Source: Rhynchopus sp. YZ270_cl-10
Lineage: Eukaryota > Euglenozoa > Diplonemea > Diplonemida > Diplonemidae
Reading direction: 5' to 3'
Assembly: GCA_964035575.1 (NCBI GenBank)
Contig: OZ037919.1
Location: forward strand, 372,001-436,000
DNA length: 64,000 nt
The notes under the pieces are model-generated. The model did not search any database. It saw only the letters and a program-made list of their open reading frames with translations, and was not told the origin of the DNA. Within the stretch, counting starts at the first letter, position 1, and each line of letters opens with the position of its first letter. Below, piece by piece: positions 31,887-41,051 of this stretch. Made by a program: the position numbers and the translations under genes.

Positions 31887-33741
31887 CAGTGCAGGCTCTC
31901 CGCTAGGATTTCCGATTTTGAAAATATTCTGTTGATGGTCCACGTTGGTGGGGTACATGCTTGCGCCGCAGGCGCACGGTACGCAACTTTTTTTTTTACC
32001 AACGCCCGATTTTGACTTTTTTGGGACGTTTGAGCACTCACCTCTCCATATCTTCTTCTCCTGAGCTTTTTTGACAGGTAGAACGGGTCTGAACCACTTA
32101 GCAGAACTTTTTTTTTTTTTCTTTTTTTCCCCATTTTCAAAAAGTTCTGTTGACAATCAACAGAACTTTAGTACCTAGCGGAGTGCCTGTTCCAGTGTTT
32201 CCCAGCATCTCACCTAACTCTGAAAATAGGTGAGATTTTGCGGTTTTGCGGGTTTTTGTATAGGTGTGGCGAGCCCGGGCGCGCTTCGCGCGCCCGGGTC
32301 CCCACCTTAGCTCAAGTTGGGGGCCTCCGGCGGAATGTGAGAATTTCTCGGAGTTCGACACTTCATTTATATTTGCACCAGGCACACGTGGTACACGAAT
32401 TATCAGTAAACTCAGTACATTTACAAAATAAACGGCAGTCATGGCAGGCATGGCACCCAAGCGAAGCCACAGTACGCAACATTTCTAAAAATTGTTGACA
32501 TAAATGTCACTGTCGTTAGGGATTTTTGCGGAGCAAAAAAAAATCAAACAAATGGCGCCGCAGGCGAAAAAAAATTAGGGTACAGTGTAAAAACCTATCT
32601 TTTTACAGCACATAGTCACACACCTAACCCTTTTTTGCGGAGCAAAAAAGGGAAAATGGCGCCGCAGGCAAAAAAAATTGAGGTACAGCCTGGATGGTGC
32701 GGTCAGCAACCCAGTTCCCCATGGTACTCCCGCGGTTCAACCCAGTGGTCGCGCTAATTATGGGAAAAAATGGGGAAAAAATGGATTTCGGGTACGGAAA
32801 AACGTTCCTTGAAAAGGTTAGCTGGGGAGGCCCGGAAACCCCGTTTTGTGGCATTTCCGGGCCAATCCCGGCTTGTGGTGGGGTATATACGGAAAAATGG
32901 ACAAAATTTTAGTGACTTAAATTTTCGCAAAATATGAACCCATACTCGTAAACAAGGGTCATTTTCAGGAAAATTCGGAAAATTCCGAGATTTGGAAGCA
33001 ATTTTTCTCCTGAAAATCAGTGGGTTTTCAGCCCCAAAACATACCGCGATTGGAATTTCCGGAATCCGTCCGCGCTGTGGTGGGGTCACTTTGCCGAAAT
33101 GGCCAATTTTTTGGTTTTGGTCAAAATCCATGTGGGTAAAGAGGGCCAATGTAAATCCCACAACCAGATTTTCTCTCCCTGATCCTGACGTCTTGCAACA
33201 TGAAAATGCGCGAAAACACCGGCATTTGCATTTCCGGAATTCGTCCGTTCTGTGGTGGGGTCAATTTGCCGAAATGGACAAGTTCTTGGTTTTGGTCAAA
33301 ACCCGTCAGTGTAAGGTAAAGGGGGCAAGTGTTTGCCTGTAGAAACTGGAAGGGAACAGGCAGCGCCGCAGGCGCACGGTAACCAACTTTTTTTTTTTTT
33401 TTTCCTTTTCTTTTTTCTCCTCTTTCTTTTGACTTTCCGAGCCAATTGCGTTCCACGGCGGGGTCACATGTATATGCAAGTCCACTATGTGGTGGTCTTA
33501 CTCAACAATATTAGAACTTCTGGTTTCTTAATGAAATCCCCGTACTGCAAAAAAAAAAACGTTCCTACCAAAACCCCCAAAAATCCCGGGATGAGGGATG
33601 GACTTTAGCGCGAGCTCTGGTTCAACCATGATTTTTTTTTTTTTTTTTTTTTCCTGCAGGTGAGATTTCTCACCTCACTTTTTTTTTCTTTTCTTTTTTT
33701 GTGAGATTTCTCACCCCAAAATCTCACCGTGGGAAACACTG
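31887..33741. mobile_element. hAT-type element with CAGTGTTTCCCA ends
   Basis: The left CAGTG begins at 31887 and is split after five bases by the MITE at 31892-32189; it resumes as CAGTGTTTCCCAGC at 32193. The right end TGGGAAACACTG closes at 33741. The 8-bp duplication GGAACTTC is present at 31879-31886 and 33742-33749. The interior has GAGATTT/CTCACC repeats at both ends, a GC hairpin (CGGGCGCGC / GCGCGCCCG, about 32275-32301), and two copies of the TTCCGGAAT ... GTGGTGGGGTCA module (33050-33110 and 33230-33300). No transposase is visible. Confidence 0.85.
31892..32189 (-). mobile_element. Short hAT-type MITE, copy 2 of 3 (inverted)
   Basis: It runs from CAGGCTCTCCGCTAGG to CCTAGCGGAGTGCCTG inside the exact 8-bp duplication TTCCAGTG (31884-31891 and 32190-32197). 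Orientation is opposite to copies 1 and 3. It landed in the terminal repeat of the larger element at 31887-33741. Confidence 0.92.
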
Positions 33742-33749
33742 GGAACTTC

Positions 33750-35010
33750 AAATTTGTTGCATCACTTCTGATATTGTGTTTTTAACGCAGGGCATTAGCA
33801 ACACATGCTCAAATATGTTACGGTGGGGTCACACACATTTTCTTCTTGGTTGGGGTCCACCCCGGTACAGCTGGTCATGTACCAAGGTACACTGTCACGA
33901 GAGGGCTTTGTATTTCAACTTCTTTTCTTTTTTCCCCGAACCAAATTGGGGGCGGATTTTTGGCAGTCATCCAATAATGTTTGACGTCCAACAAAAGGTG
34001 CTACATTACCAAAAGAAAAATTCTATTTATTTGGAACACAACTTATTTTTTCAAACTTTTTTCTTTTTTTTCTCGGGGGTTTTTCCCCCCCCCCGTCTGC
34101 TAGATGGGGTGTGAGCCTGTGAGCCTATTTCATCTACCGTTCTCTCCCCCCCCCCCCTTTATCTTATCGGCTCTCGTGGTGTAAATGTAGAAATAAAAGA
34201 GTGTAGGTGTACGGAGGTCATAGGATGTTGCTAGACAGCGAACAGTGCAGAGAGAATGTCCTCGTTCGTCTTTCCTTTGCTTTTGGAAAATTCATGGGAA
34301 CTTGCAGCCTTGTTCGTTCCAATAAAATAAAATAAATAAAAAGAACCAGTGGAGATTGCACAACTGTGGCAACACTACCGAGGCAACTACACTACAACAA
34401 TTTATCAGAAAAAAAAACAAGAATTCTGCCGGTTTCCCCCAATTCTCTGCTCTTCCCTCTGCACCATTTGGATGGATCAAAGACTACGAGAGTCTTGGGT
34501 TCATTTTCCCTGGCTCTTTTTTTCTCTTTTTGAAATTCTTTAATTGCCGGAGGGCGTCAGAAAGGCAATACGAAAGCGTTGCCTCGAAAAAAAAATCTCT
34601 TCCCATGTAGAGAGGGTCCACCAAAGCCGTTTTTGACCCAAATTTCGAAAAAAAAAAAAAATGGGTTTTGAACATTGATCCTTAAGGATTTAACGTTATG
34701 TAGACCCCTCTACCTCTTCTCATGTGATACAAAAAGCGGCATTGTGTTCTTTCCCGATTTTGAATGATTTTTAAATGATTTTTTTTCTCTTTGTGTGGTT
34801 TTACTGTCCCCTCCCGTTCTCTTCTATGTGTGCAGTTCATGCATTTTTTCCCCTCTTTTTTTTCTGCTTGGTCAGTCTCACGTCAACTCCCTTTGGATGT
34901 GTGTGTGTTTTTTGGCCTCTCGCTTCCATAAGAAGCGGGTTACAGCAGGTTTTAAAAGAAAGAGGGGGAAAAAAAAATAATCTAGGTTCTCCAAGCAGTT
35001 CCTGAGGCGA
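33750..35010 (+). other. Gene-free stretch with SINE-like and stem-loop repeats
   Basis: At 33860-33925 a repeat with AGCTGGTCATGTACC / GGTACACTGTCACGAGAGGG matches CFAP57 intron 2. At 34347-34418 is the intact SINE-like unit (GTGGAGATTGCACAACTGTG to ACAATTTATCAG plus A-run). A degenerate stem-loop lies at 34485-34520. No coding region. Confidence 0.55.
34347..34418 (+). repeat. SINE-like unit, uninterrupted copy
   Basis: Same family as 23589. Here the 3' end ACAATTTATCAG runs straight into an A-run, giving the empty site for the hAT-type insertion at 23647-25020. Confidence 0.65.
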
Positions 35011-35018
35011 TTGTCGAC

Positions 35019-35309
35019 CAGGCTCTCCGCTAGGTACTAAAGTTCTGTTGATTGTCAACAGAACTTTTTGAAAATGGGGAAAAAAAAAAAAAAAAAAAAA
35101 GTTCTGCTGAGTGGTTCAGACCCGTTCTACCTGTCAAAAAAGCTCAGGAGAAGAAGATATGGAGAGGTGAGTGCGCAAACGTCCCAAAAAAGTCAAAATC
35201 GGGCGTTGAAAAAAAAAAAAGTTGCGTACCGTGCGGCGCAAGCATGTACCCCACCACGTGGACCATCAACAGAACATTTTCAAAATCGGAAATCCTAGCG
35301 GAGAGCCTG
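35019..35309 (+). mobile_element. Short hAT-type MITE, copy 3 of 3
   Basis: Perfect 16-bp ends CAGGCTCTCCGCTAGG / CCTAGCGGAGAGCCTG inside the exact 8-bp duplication TTGTCGAC (35011-35018 and 35310-35317). The target is the conserved 3' end (GATTGTCGACACAAC) of a SINE-like unit. Confidence 0.93.
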
Positions 35310-35364
35310 TTGTCGACACAACAAAAAAAAAAAAAAAAAAAAAAAAAAAAACAGCGTTTTGTGT

Positions 35365-35445
35365 AGTGGAGTTCATCCTCGGGTGTCTATACTAATACCC
35401 TTCAATCAGTCTATACTAATACAACCAAGTTTTCAAAAAAAATAG
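35365..35445 (+). repeat. SINE-like unit with partly doubled 3' end
   Basis: GTAGTGGAGTTCATCCTCGG to CTATACTAATACAACCAAG, with the CTATACTAATAC segment present twice, then an A-run. Confidence 0.5.
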
Positions 35446-35588
35446 AAACTAACTTTCGGTTCTGAATAAAAAGAAGGGTTTTTCTCTTTAATACCCATTT
35501 TCCTAGTACCCATTTTCGTTAATACCCATTTTCAAAAGTGGGTACTAACGAAAATAAAAAGTGGGTATTAAATTATCGAAAATATTTT

Positions 35589-35967
35589 GGGTACTGGGTA
35601 CTGGGTACTGGGTACTGGGTACTGGGTACTGGGTACTGGGTACTGGGTACTGGGTACTGGGTACTGGGTACTGGGTACTGGGTACTGGGTACTGGGTACT
35701 GGGTACTGGGTACTGGGTACTGGGTACTGGGTACTGGGTACTGGGTACTGGGTACTGGGTACTGGGTACTGGGTACTGGGTACTGGGTACTGGGTACTGG
35801 GTACTGGGTACTGGGTACTGGGTACTGGGTACTGGGTACTGGGTACTGGGTACTGGGTACTGGGTACTGGGTACTGGGTACTGGGTACTGGGTACTGGGT
35901 ACTGGGTACTGGGTACTGGGTACTGGGTACTGGGCACTGGGTACTGGGTACTGGGTACTGGGTACTG
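35589..35967. repeat. Satellite (GGGTACT)n, about 54 copies
   Basis: A 7-bp unit over about 379 bases with one variant unit (GGGCACT near 35932). All six frames are open and non-biological. It ends in CCCAGGTACCCAGGTAC. Confidence 0.97.
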
Positions 35968-36289
35968 ACTGACCCAGGTACCCAGGTACACTAGGTACTG
36001 GGCACCCAGAGAAGGCACCTTGACAGCAGCGAAGGCGCAAGACAAGGTATGTAAATATGTTTAGTGGTGAATATTCAACAACCTAGATACCCACCTTTTT
36101 ACTCAAATGATTTCAATGTTCACTTTCACTCCACCTCTCCTCTCACTCCCCATCGTCCCTCCTCGTCATTCTCTCATTTGCAGTTACTATGATGCAGAAT
36201 ATTTTACACCCTCAGGCCAACTTATTTTTTTAAGAAGTCACCTTCTTTAATTTCCCCACCACTCACAACTTCACTTTTAAACAGGTATC

Positions 36290-37500
36290 GCGAGTGCAAC
36301 ATCGAGAACCAACTGCGCAGAACGAGCGAACATATTGGACATTTATATTGCGAACATATTGAACCTTCGCCGCTCTCCGACATTTGGGAACTCAAAATTC
36401 AAAGGGCGTTCACCGGCATCAATCTCGGGAGAATATCTACGGTGAAAAGGGGGTGGGAACACTTTGTTAGTCACTGCTATAGCCATTAACCCAGGGAGCA
36501 TAGCTAGTGCAAGAAATTCGACTTTGGAAACCTTCCGGAAAGTCTGTCCTCTGCTCGCGGAGGACTAGACACAAGAAAATATTGCGTTCCAGAAAACCAG
36601 TGCACAATTCACACTCCTTGTGGGTGGTCTTGTTGCCTTTTCGTCATAGTAATTTTGGCCCAGGCATGCTCTTGAAGCATGACAATTTAGTGTGTATGGG
36701 GCAGGGTGTTGTTTTGTTCTGAATTCTCTTTGTTATAACATCTAAGTCAATCGCGGGTGGTGGTTTGTGTAGCGTGAGGCACTCTTTTTAGCAAACTTCC
36801 TGCGGCTGCTAAAGTGTTATTTCTTCGGATTTAACAACGTACAGCGTAACATAGTGGTTTCGCCTGGTCGACACAACCTTTGATAGATATGGGATAACCA
36901 ACCCCCTTCGACCCCTCGTGGGTTCACTAAACAAGCCCTAGTGGTAGTTAAACACGATTGACATTTACATTCCTAGAGATGAAAGAACAAGACAACACTT
37001 CTGTACCCGCGCATCAAAATTGTGGAAAACTTTGCACCCCAAACACCCTCAACAACGCCCGCCAAAAGGCGCCCCTTGTTGCTGGGAGTTGGTTCTCATG
37101 ATACCTGCACAGCGGGCATTCCTCTGAGTCCAACGCATGTTTGGCCTGTCTGCGGCGTTGTACTTAAGGTGCACGAAGACAGGGCTGGTGGTAAATTTTG
37201 CGTAGTACTGCGACGTGGTACTGCGTGGGTCTGGGAACTGGGTACCTGGGTACAGGATATTTGTTGTGAAAGACATCTTCCACCATGCATTGAGGAGGGT
37301 AAGACAGTGTTCGCAGTTTCTACTTGATAGCATTACAACATTTAACTTCTCCACGGGGGTCTTGGGCCGTTCACTCGGTTCTACCTTGACTACCGGAAGA
37401 TATTCTTGAGGCCTTTTTGGTCTCTCAGAATATCCGGTCTTCCCGAACGGAGGCACACTTTGTGTGTTACTACGACCTGGCAATTTCCAGCAGTAGGTTA
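36290..37500. repeat. Unidentified dispersed sequence, copy 1 of 2
   Basis: AGTCACTGCTATAGCCATTA to AAAACCAG (36465-36602), CATGCTCTTGAAGCATG (about 36665) and GGGAGTTGGTTCTCATG (about 37084) recur in the same order at 47600-48430 with insertions and substitutions. The segment after CAG at 36290 stays open for about 190 bases (YRECNIENQLRRTSEHIGHL), and the minus strand has a 144-codon frame at 37049-37483. Neither resembles a family I know. Confidence 0.45.
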
Positions 37501-37640
37501 AGTAATCTTTCTTGTAAATTGTTGGATCATTATCTCCTCAGTGCATGAATGCCCCACGTGACTGGACACTTTTGTGTTTGTCATGTGGAGCTGTGGTTGC
37601 TCTTTCACGACTTTTTCCTGTTCCTGGGTACCTGGACCTG

Positions 37641-37714
37641 GGTATCTGGGTATCTGGGTATCTGGGTATCTGGGTATCTGGGTATCTGGGTATCTGGGTA
37701 CCTGGGTACCCAGT
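37641..37714. repeat. Minisatellite (GGTATCTG)n, about 7 copies
   Basis: An 8-bp unit ends in GGTACCTGGGTACCCAGTAC, a GGTACC-centred palindrome. It mirrors the GGGTACT array on the other shoulder of the same inverted-repeat block. Confidence 0.9.
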
Positions 37715-38162
37715 ACCCAGGTACCCAAAATATTTTCGATAATACCCATTTTATTGCCTCCAAATATTGTGCCTCAAGCCAAAATGCTTTAGGGGGGCAG
37801 GAAATAAAGTAGGTTTTTTTCCCTGCATTTTTTAGCCGTAAATGGCTGGGGTGAGGGAAAAAAAGTAAATTTGAGCAGGGAATAAATAGTAAATAGCCGG
37901 GAACCCCAGCTAAAAAGGGGCAGGGAATAAAAAGTCTATTTTTCCCTGCTGTTTTTTTGATTTTTTGCCTTCTAAGGTGCGCCTCCGTACTAACTAGACT
38001 CTCGAAAATTTTTTTGGTCACACCCCTAAAAGTGCCCAATTTTGCAATTCCAGCAAGAATTGAGCAGTTTTGAGCCTTTCTAGGGGTCTAAAACGCGTTT
38101 TTGAGGTTTTTTTCCACCCAAAAAACTTCCCAGAGGGATTTTAACGTCAAAACCACAAGATC

Positions 38163-38396
38163 ATGCCAAGGACTACCAAGAAGCAGGCCACAGATATCTA
38201 TGAGGATGCTCAGAAGAAGGCGCCCACAAAAGAAACCCATGACATCGCTTTGCAAGGATTTCTGAAATTGTCGAAGATCAAGTCCCGCAAGCCACGTGAG
38301 AAGATTACACCGCTACTTCGATCACTTGCACAAAGAACGGAAATTGAAGTCAACACCATCTGGAGTTACTTCAGCCGTCTCAACAAAAAACACTAA
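38163..38396 (+). CDS. Possible small basic protein, 77 residues
   Basis: An ATG frame coding a Lys/Arg-rich, helical protein (MPRTTKKQATDIYEDAQKKA start, RLNKKH end). The composition is host-gene-like, with even third positions and no homopolymers, unlike the AT-rich surroundings. The C-terminal half (ITPLLRSLAQRTEIEVNTIW) could form a small helical bundle. It sits inside the inverted-repeat block 35492-38806, so it may belong to a mobile element. Family unknown. Confidence 0.35.
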   Translation: MPRTTKKQATDIYEDAQKKAPTKETHDIALQGFLKLSKIKSRKPREKITPLLRSLAQRTEIEVNTIWSYFSRLNKKH

Positions 38397-38562
38397 CAAA
38401 AGTATTCAGACATACAAAAAGACCCTCCTCTCCTAGTTTTCGGCTTCATTTCTTTTTGTACGGCACCCCAAGCACCCACCAACAGATGTGCACACGCGGT
38501 GGGTCAAAACCCCCTAAAATTTTGGCTTTCGGCACTATTTGGAGGCAATAAAATTACAAACT

Positions 38563-38702
38563 CCTGGGAGAAATTGAAGATTTTTCCCCTTGGGGGGTGC
38601 CAACTCCCTCGGATTCGTATTTCCCTCGCCTTCGGCTCGGGAAATACACATCCTTGGGAGTTGCACCCCCCTCGGGGAAAAAAAGCTTCAATTTCTCCCT
38701 GG
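38563..38702. repeat. Foldback element, about 140 bp
   Basis: CTGGGAGAAATTGAAG and CTTCAATTTCTCCCTG frame further paired motifs (TTTTCCCC / GGGGAAAA, GGTGCCAACTCCC / GGGAGTTGCACC) and a central GGGAAATAC / GTATTTCCC pair. No target-site duplication is clear. Confidence 0.65.
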
Positions 38703-39424
38703 AGTATATAACTATTTTCTTTTCTTTAATACCCACTTTTTCTTTTCGTTAGTACCCACTTTTGAAAAATGGGTATTAACGAAAATGGGTACTAGGAAAA
38801 TGGGTACCACCGGATTTAACCCTAAAAAGAAAACAATGAAAAACAACTTTTTCGTTTATCGCTCCGCAAGCTTGTTGTGTTTTTTCGCTGAAGTGTGTGT
38901 TGTATGAGAGAGAAAAAATAATGAGTGAGAAAACACAAGCTGGCGGGCACGCACCTTCCGTCGTTTATATTTCCTATTGTCAAGTACCTTGATTCAGGGG
39001 TGGCTCTAAGTTGAGCCAAAAACCCCGATTTTGGCCGAGGTGCCAATGACTTTTTTCTGTACAAATGCCACACGTAAAAAACTCCCGGAAACCCATTCCG
39101 AGCTTTCCGGTCGGTACGTTGGCGGGGCATCTCCCCGCATATTTTCAAAACCCATTCCGAGCTTTCCGGTCGGTGCGTTGGCGGGGCATCTCCCCTCATA
39201 TTTTTGAGAGGGGTTTTTCGGGGGTGGGGGTTGAAGAAGGGGAAAAATGAGTCAAATAGGAGAAGGGGCGGTTGTGAACTATCCCGTCCCCAGGCCAGAG
39301 CAGCTTTCAGGTACCCAGGTGCCTCCTGGGTACCTGAAAGCTGCTCTGCATCTGGAAGATCCAGGTAGTCGGGGTACTCCGTTTCCCATTCCACGTGTTG
39401 GTAGAGTCCTCTTCCGTCCCCTCC

Positions 39425-39830
39425 GTCTTCTCTGTCGTCCCCCGTATCCGCAGCATTGCCCGGCTCTCTCTTTTTGAAGCGGAATGTCTTAGACGCAGCC
39501 ATCCGGGCTATGGTCTCGGCCGATATCTCTGTTATCGCATCTTTACCAGCTGGTAGGGTGGAAGCAAAAAGCGTTGTGCCAAGTTTCACAAACAGGTGAT
39601 CTTCGATTGTGCTGAGATTGAGGCTTCGGCGATTAGGACTCCGAATGTGGGCAATGCGTGAAAACAACCGTTCCACTTCAACGCTGGAGGGGCTGCTCAC
39701 AAGTAACTCTTCTGCGAGACAAATGTATGCACCAACCTCTCATCCTGCGTCCGCTTGTGTTGGTTGATCCACTCTAACACGTGCTCGTGTAACAGTAACT
39801 TACTATTTACTCTCGTCACTTTTTTTCTTC
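39425..39830 (-). pseudogene. hAT transposase C-terminal fragment (copy B)
   Basis: Minus-strand counterpart of 28910-29310, with the same SSVEVERLFSR dimerisation motif and the same split between two frames. No catalytic region. Confidence 0.75.
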
Positions 39831-39850
39831 TTTTTTTTCCTTTTTTTTTA

Positions 39851-40295
39851 CTGGGGGGGGCCGAATAAACGAGGTAATTCGAATAAAGCACGTACGTCGA
39901 ATAAAGCACGCATTTGAAAAATGGGTTTTTTGCTTTTTTTTGCGTCGAATAAAGCACGTACGTGTTTTATTCGACTTTTTGAACTTTTCCTGTGTTGTGA
40001 CAAGGTAGTTCGTATTTTGTGAAAATTTAAGTCGCTGAAATTTTGTCCATTTTTCCGTATATCCCCCACCACAAGCCGGGATTGGCTCGGAAATGCAGCA
40101 AAATCACCTCTTGGGCGAAAAAAAAATCGAAAAAAAATTGTGACTGGAAAAACTTTCCAAAAAGTTCAAAAAGGCGAATAAAGCACGTACGTGCTTTATT
40201 CGCCTTTTCGAACTTTTTTTTTTTTTTAAACCTCAGGATCTGAAGTGTAGGGACGCCTAATAAAACACGTACGTGCTTTATTCGACCCCCCCCAG
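39851..40295. mobile_element. TA-flanked CTGGGGGG-family MITE, member 2
   Basis: 445 bp. Left CTGGGGGGGGCCGAATAAA, right (inward) CTGGGGGGGGTCGAATAAA, one mismatch. TA is duplicated (39849-50 and 40296-97). hAT copy A has one TA here (TTTAAAGAATT), proving insertion. Inside, the palindrome CTTTATTCG with GCACGTACGTGC is iterated, and a CCCACCAC ... GGGATTGG module is shared with other elements. Confidence 0.9.
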
Positions 40296-40514
40296 TAAAG
40301 AATTTTTTTTGGGGGCCGGTGGGTGGGGGCTCCGCCCCCCACCTCCCATGTGGCAAAAGTCCAGAAAAAATATTTTGCCTGTGGCATTTGTACAGAAAAA
40401 ATATATTTTTTACGTGTGGCATTTGTACAGAAAAAAAGTGTGTTTTCGGAGGGGTGCCATGGGCCCATGGACTTAGAAAAGGCCCTGCCTTGATTTACAA
40501 AAAAAAAAAAAAAA

Positions 40515-40573
40515 GACATTGAGTACAGATCCTGCACTAGCAGGTGATTGTCGACACAACAAAAAAAAAAAAA
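40515..40573 (+). repeat. SINE-like unit, 3' part
   Basis: ACATTGAGTACAGATCCTGC to GATTGTCGACACAAC and an A-run. Same family as 49096 and 56367. Confidence 0.6.
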
Positions 40574-40611
40574 TAGTAGCAAAGCAATTGTGTGTCTCTC
40601 CGCCTTCTCGC

Positions 40612-41051
40612 CTTCCCTTCTCACCCCCCCTTTTGTGTGTCCGTTGCTGATTTATTTCAAAAAAAAAGGGTCCCACTTCTTTTCAAACAAAGTTATATTC
40701 AAACAGCTCCTACACTCCATCAACGTATAACTCACAATATGCCCTTCCCTCTCCCTGAAACCCCCTCCCTCTATCCTCTGCGTGTCGGACGCGGCCTTCG
40801 CAATATCCTGCGTCTCACTCCTTGACTTTACAGCTCACACGTTGCGGTCTTCTATCGCATGTCTTACGTCCTTTGCGTAAATTGAAGTGTGTGAAGAATA
40901 GACCTGTTTCTCCTGAGTAGTCAGGCCAGCAGGCCGTTGAATTGGGCCATTTGTCTTGACCCGCCGCCCCCCCCCTCGAAATACGTATATAAAAAACAAT
41001 TCAAAACATGTGCAGATACACACAACAAACCATCTTCTTCCCAAACTGAGC
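40612..41051 (+). promoter_or_regulatory. 5' flank of the receptor gene, copy 1
   Basis: It begins CTTCTCACCCCCCC and continues to the ATG at 41052. It contains TATATAAAA at about 40987 and a short C-rich run followed by an AG at 41018. The same flank precedes the second receptor copy (62896-63332), and its first 270 bases recur alone at 57817-58091. Confidence 0.55.

Larger units (their letters stand above)
35492..38806. mobile_element. Inverted-repeat block with TACCCATTTTCC ends
   Basis: Left (35492-35573) and right (38726-38806) blocks of about 80 bases are reverse complements: TACCCATTTTCC, AGTACCCATTTTCGTTAA, AAAAGTGGGTACTAACGAAA. Each block is itself a hairpin. A second inverted pair inside (TTATCGAAAATATTTTGGG at about 35572 and its complement near 37725) brackets the two satellites. 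No target-site duplication was found, so it may be nested insertions rather than one transposon. Confidence 0.6.
38995..40487 (-). mobile_element. hAT element copy B, inverted, internally deleted
   Basis: It runs from CAGGGGTGGCTCTAAG to CTTAGAAAAGGCCCTG and is flanked by the 8-bp duplication CCTTGATT (38987-38994 and 40488-40495). Sequence and transposase remnant match copy A (27827-29740) closely. It lacks the foldback found in A but carries a TA-flanked MITE at 39851-40295 that A lacks. Each copy thus supplies the other's empty site. Confidence 0.92.

Noticed and set aside
32690-32765. Possible tRNA-type B box (GCGGTTCAACCCA)
   Set aside because: No cloverleaf, no A box at a suitable distance; it lies inside a hAT-type element and similar text recurs in other elements.
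35538-36045. Frames reading GTGYWVL / PVPSTQY repeats
   Set aside because: Same artefact from the (GGGTACT)n array.
37049-37483. PiggyBac-type C-terminal zinc finger on the minus strand
   Set aside because: Cys/His spacing does not fit, the second copy at 48 kb does not keep it, and no TTAA-flanked ends were found.
40956-41051. Earlier start for the receptor protein
   Set aside because: It would need a non-ATG start and would bury the signal peptide that begins at 41052.
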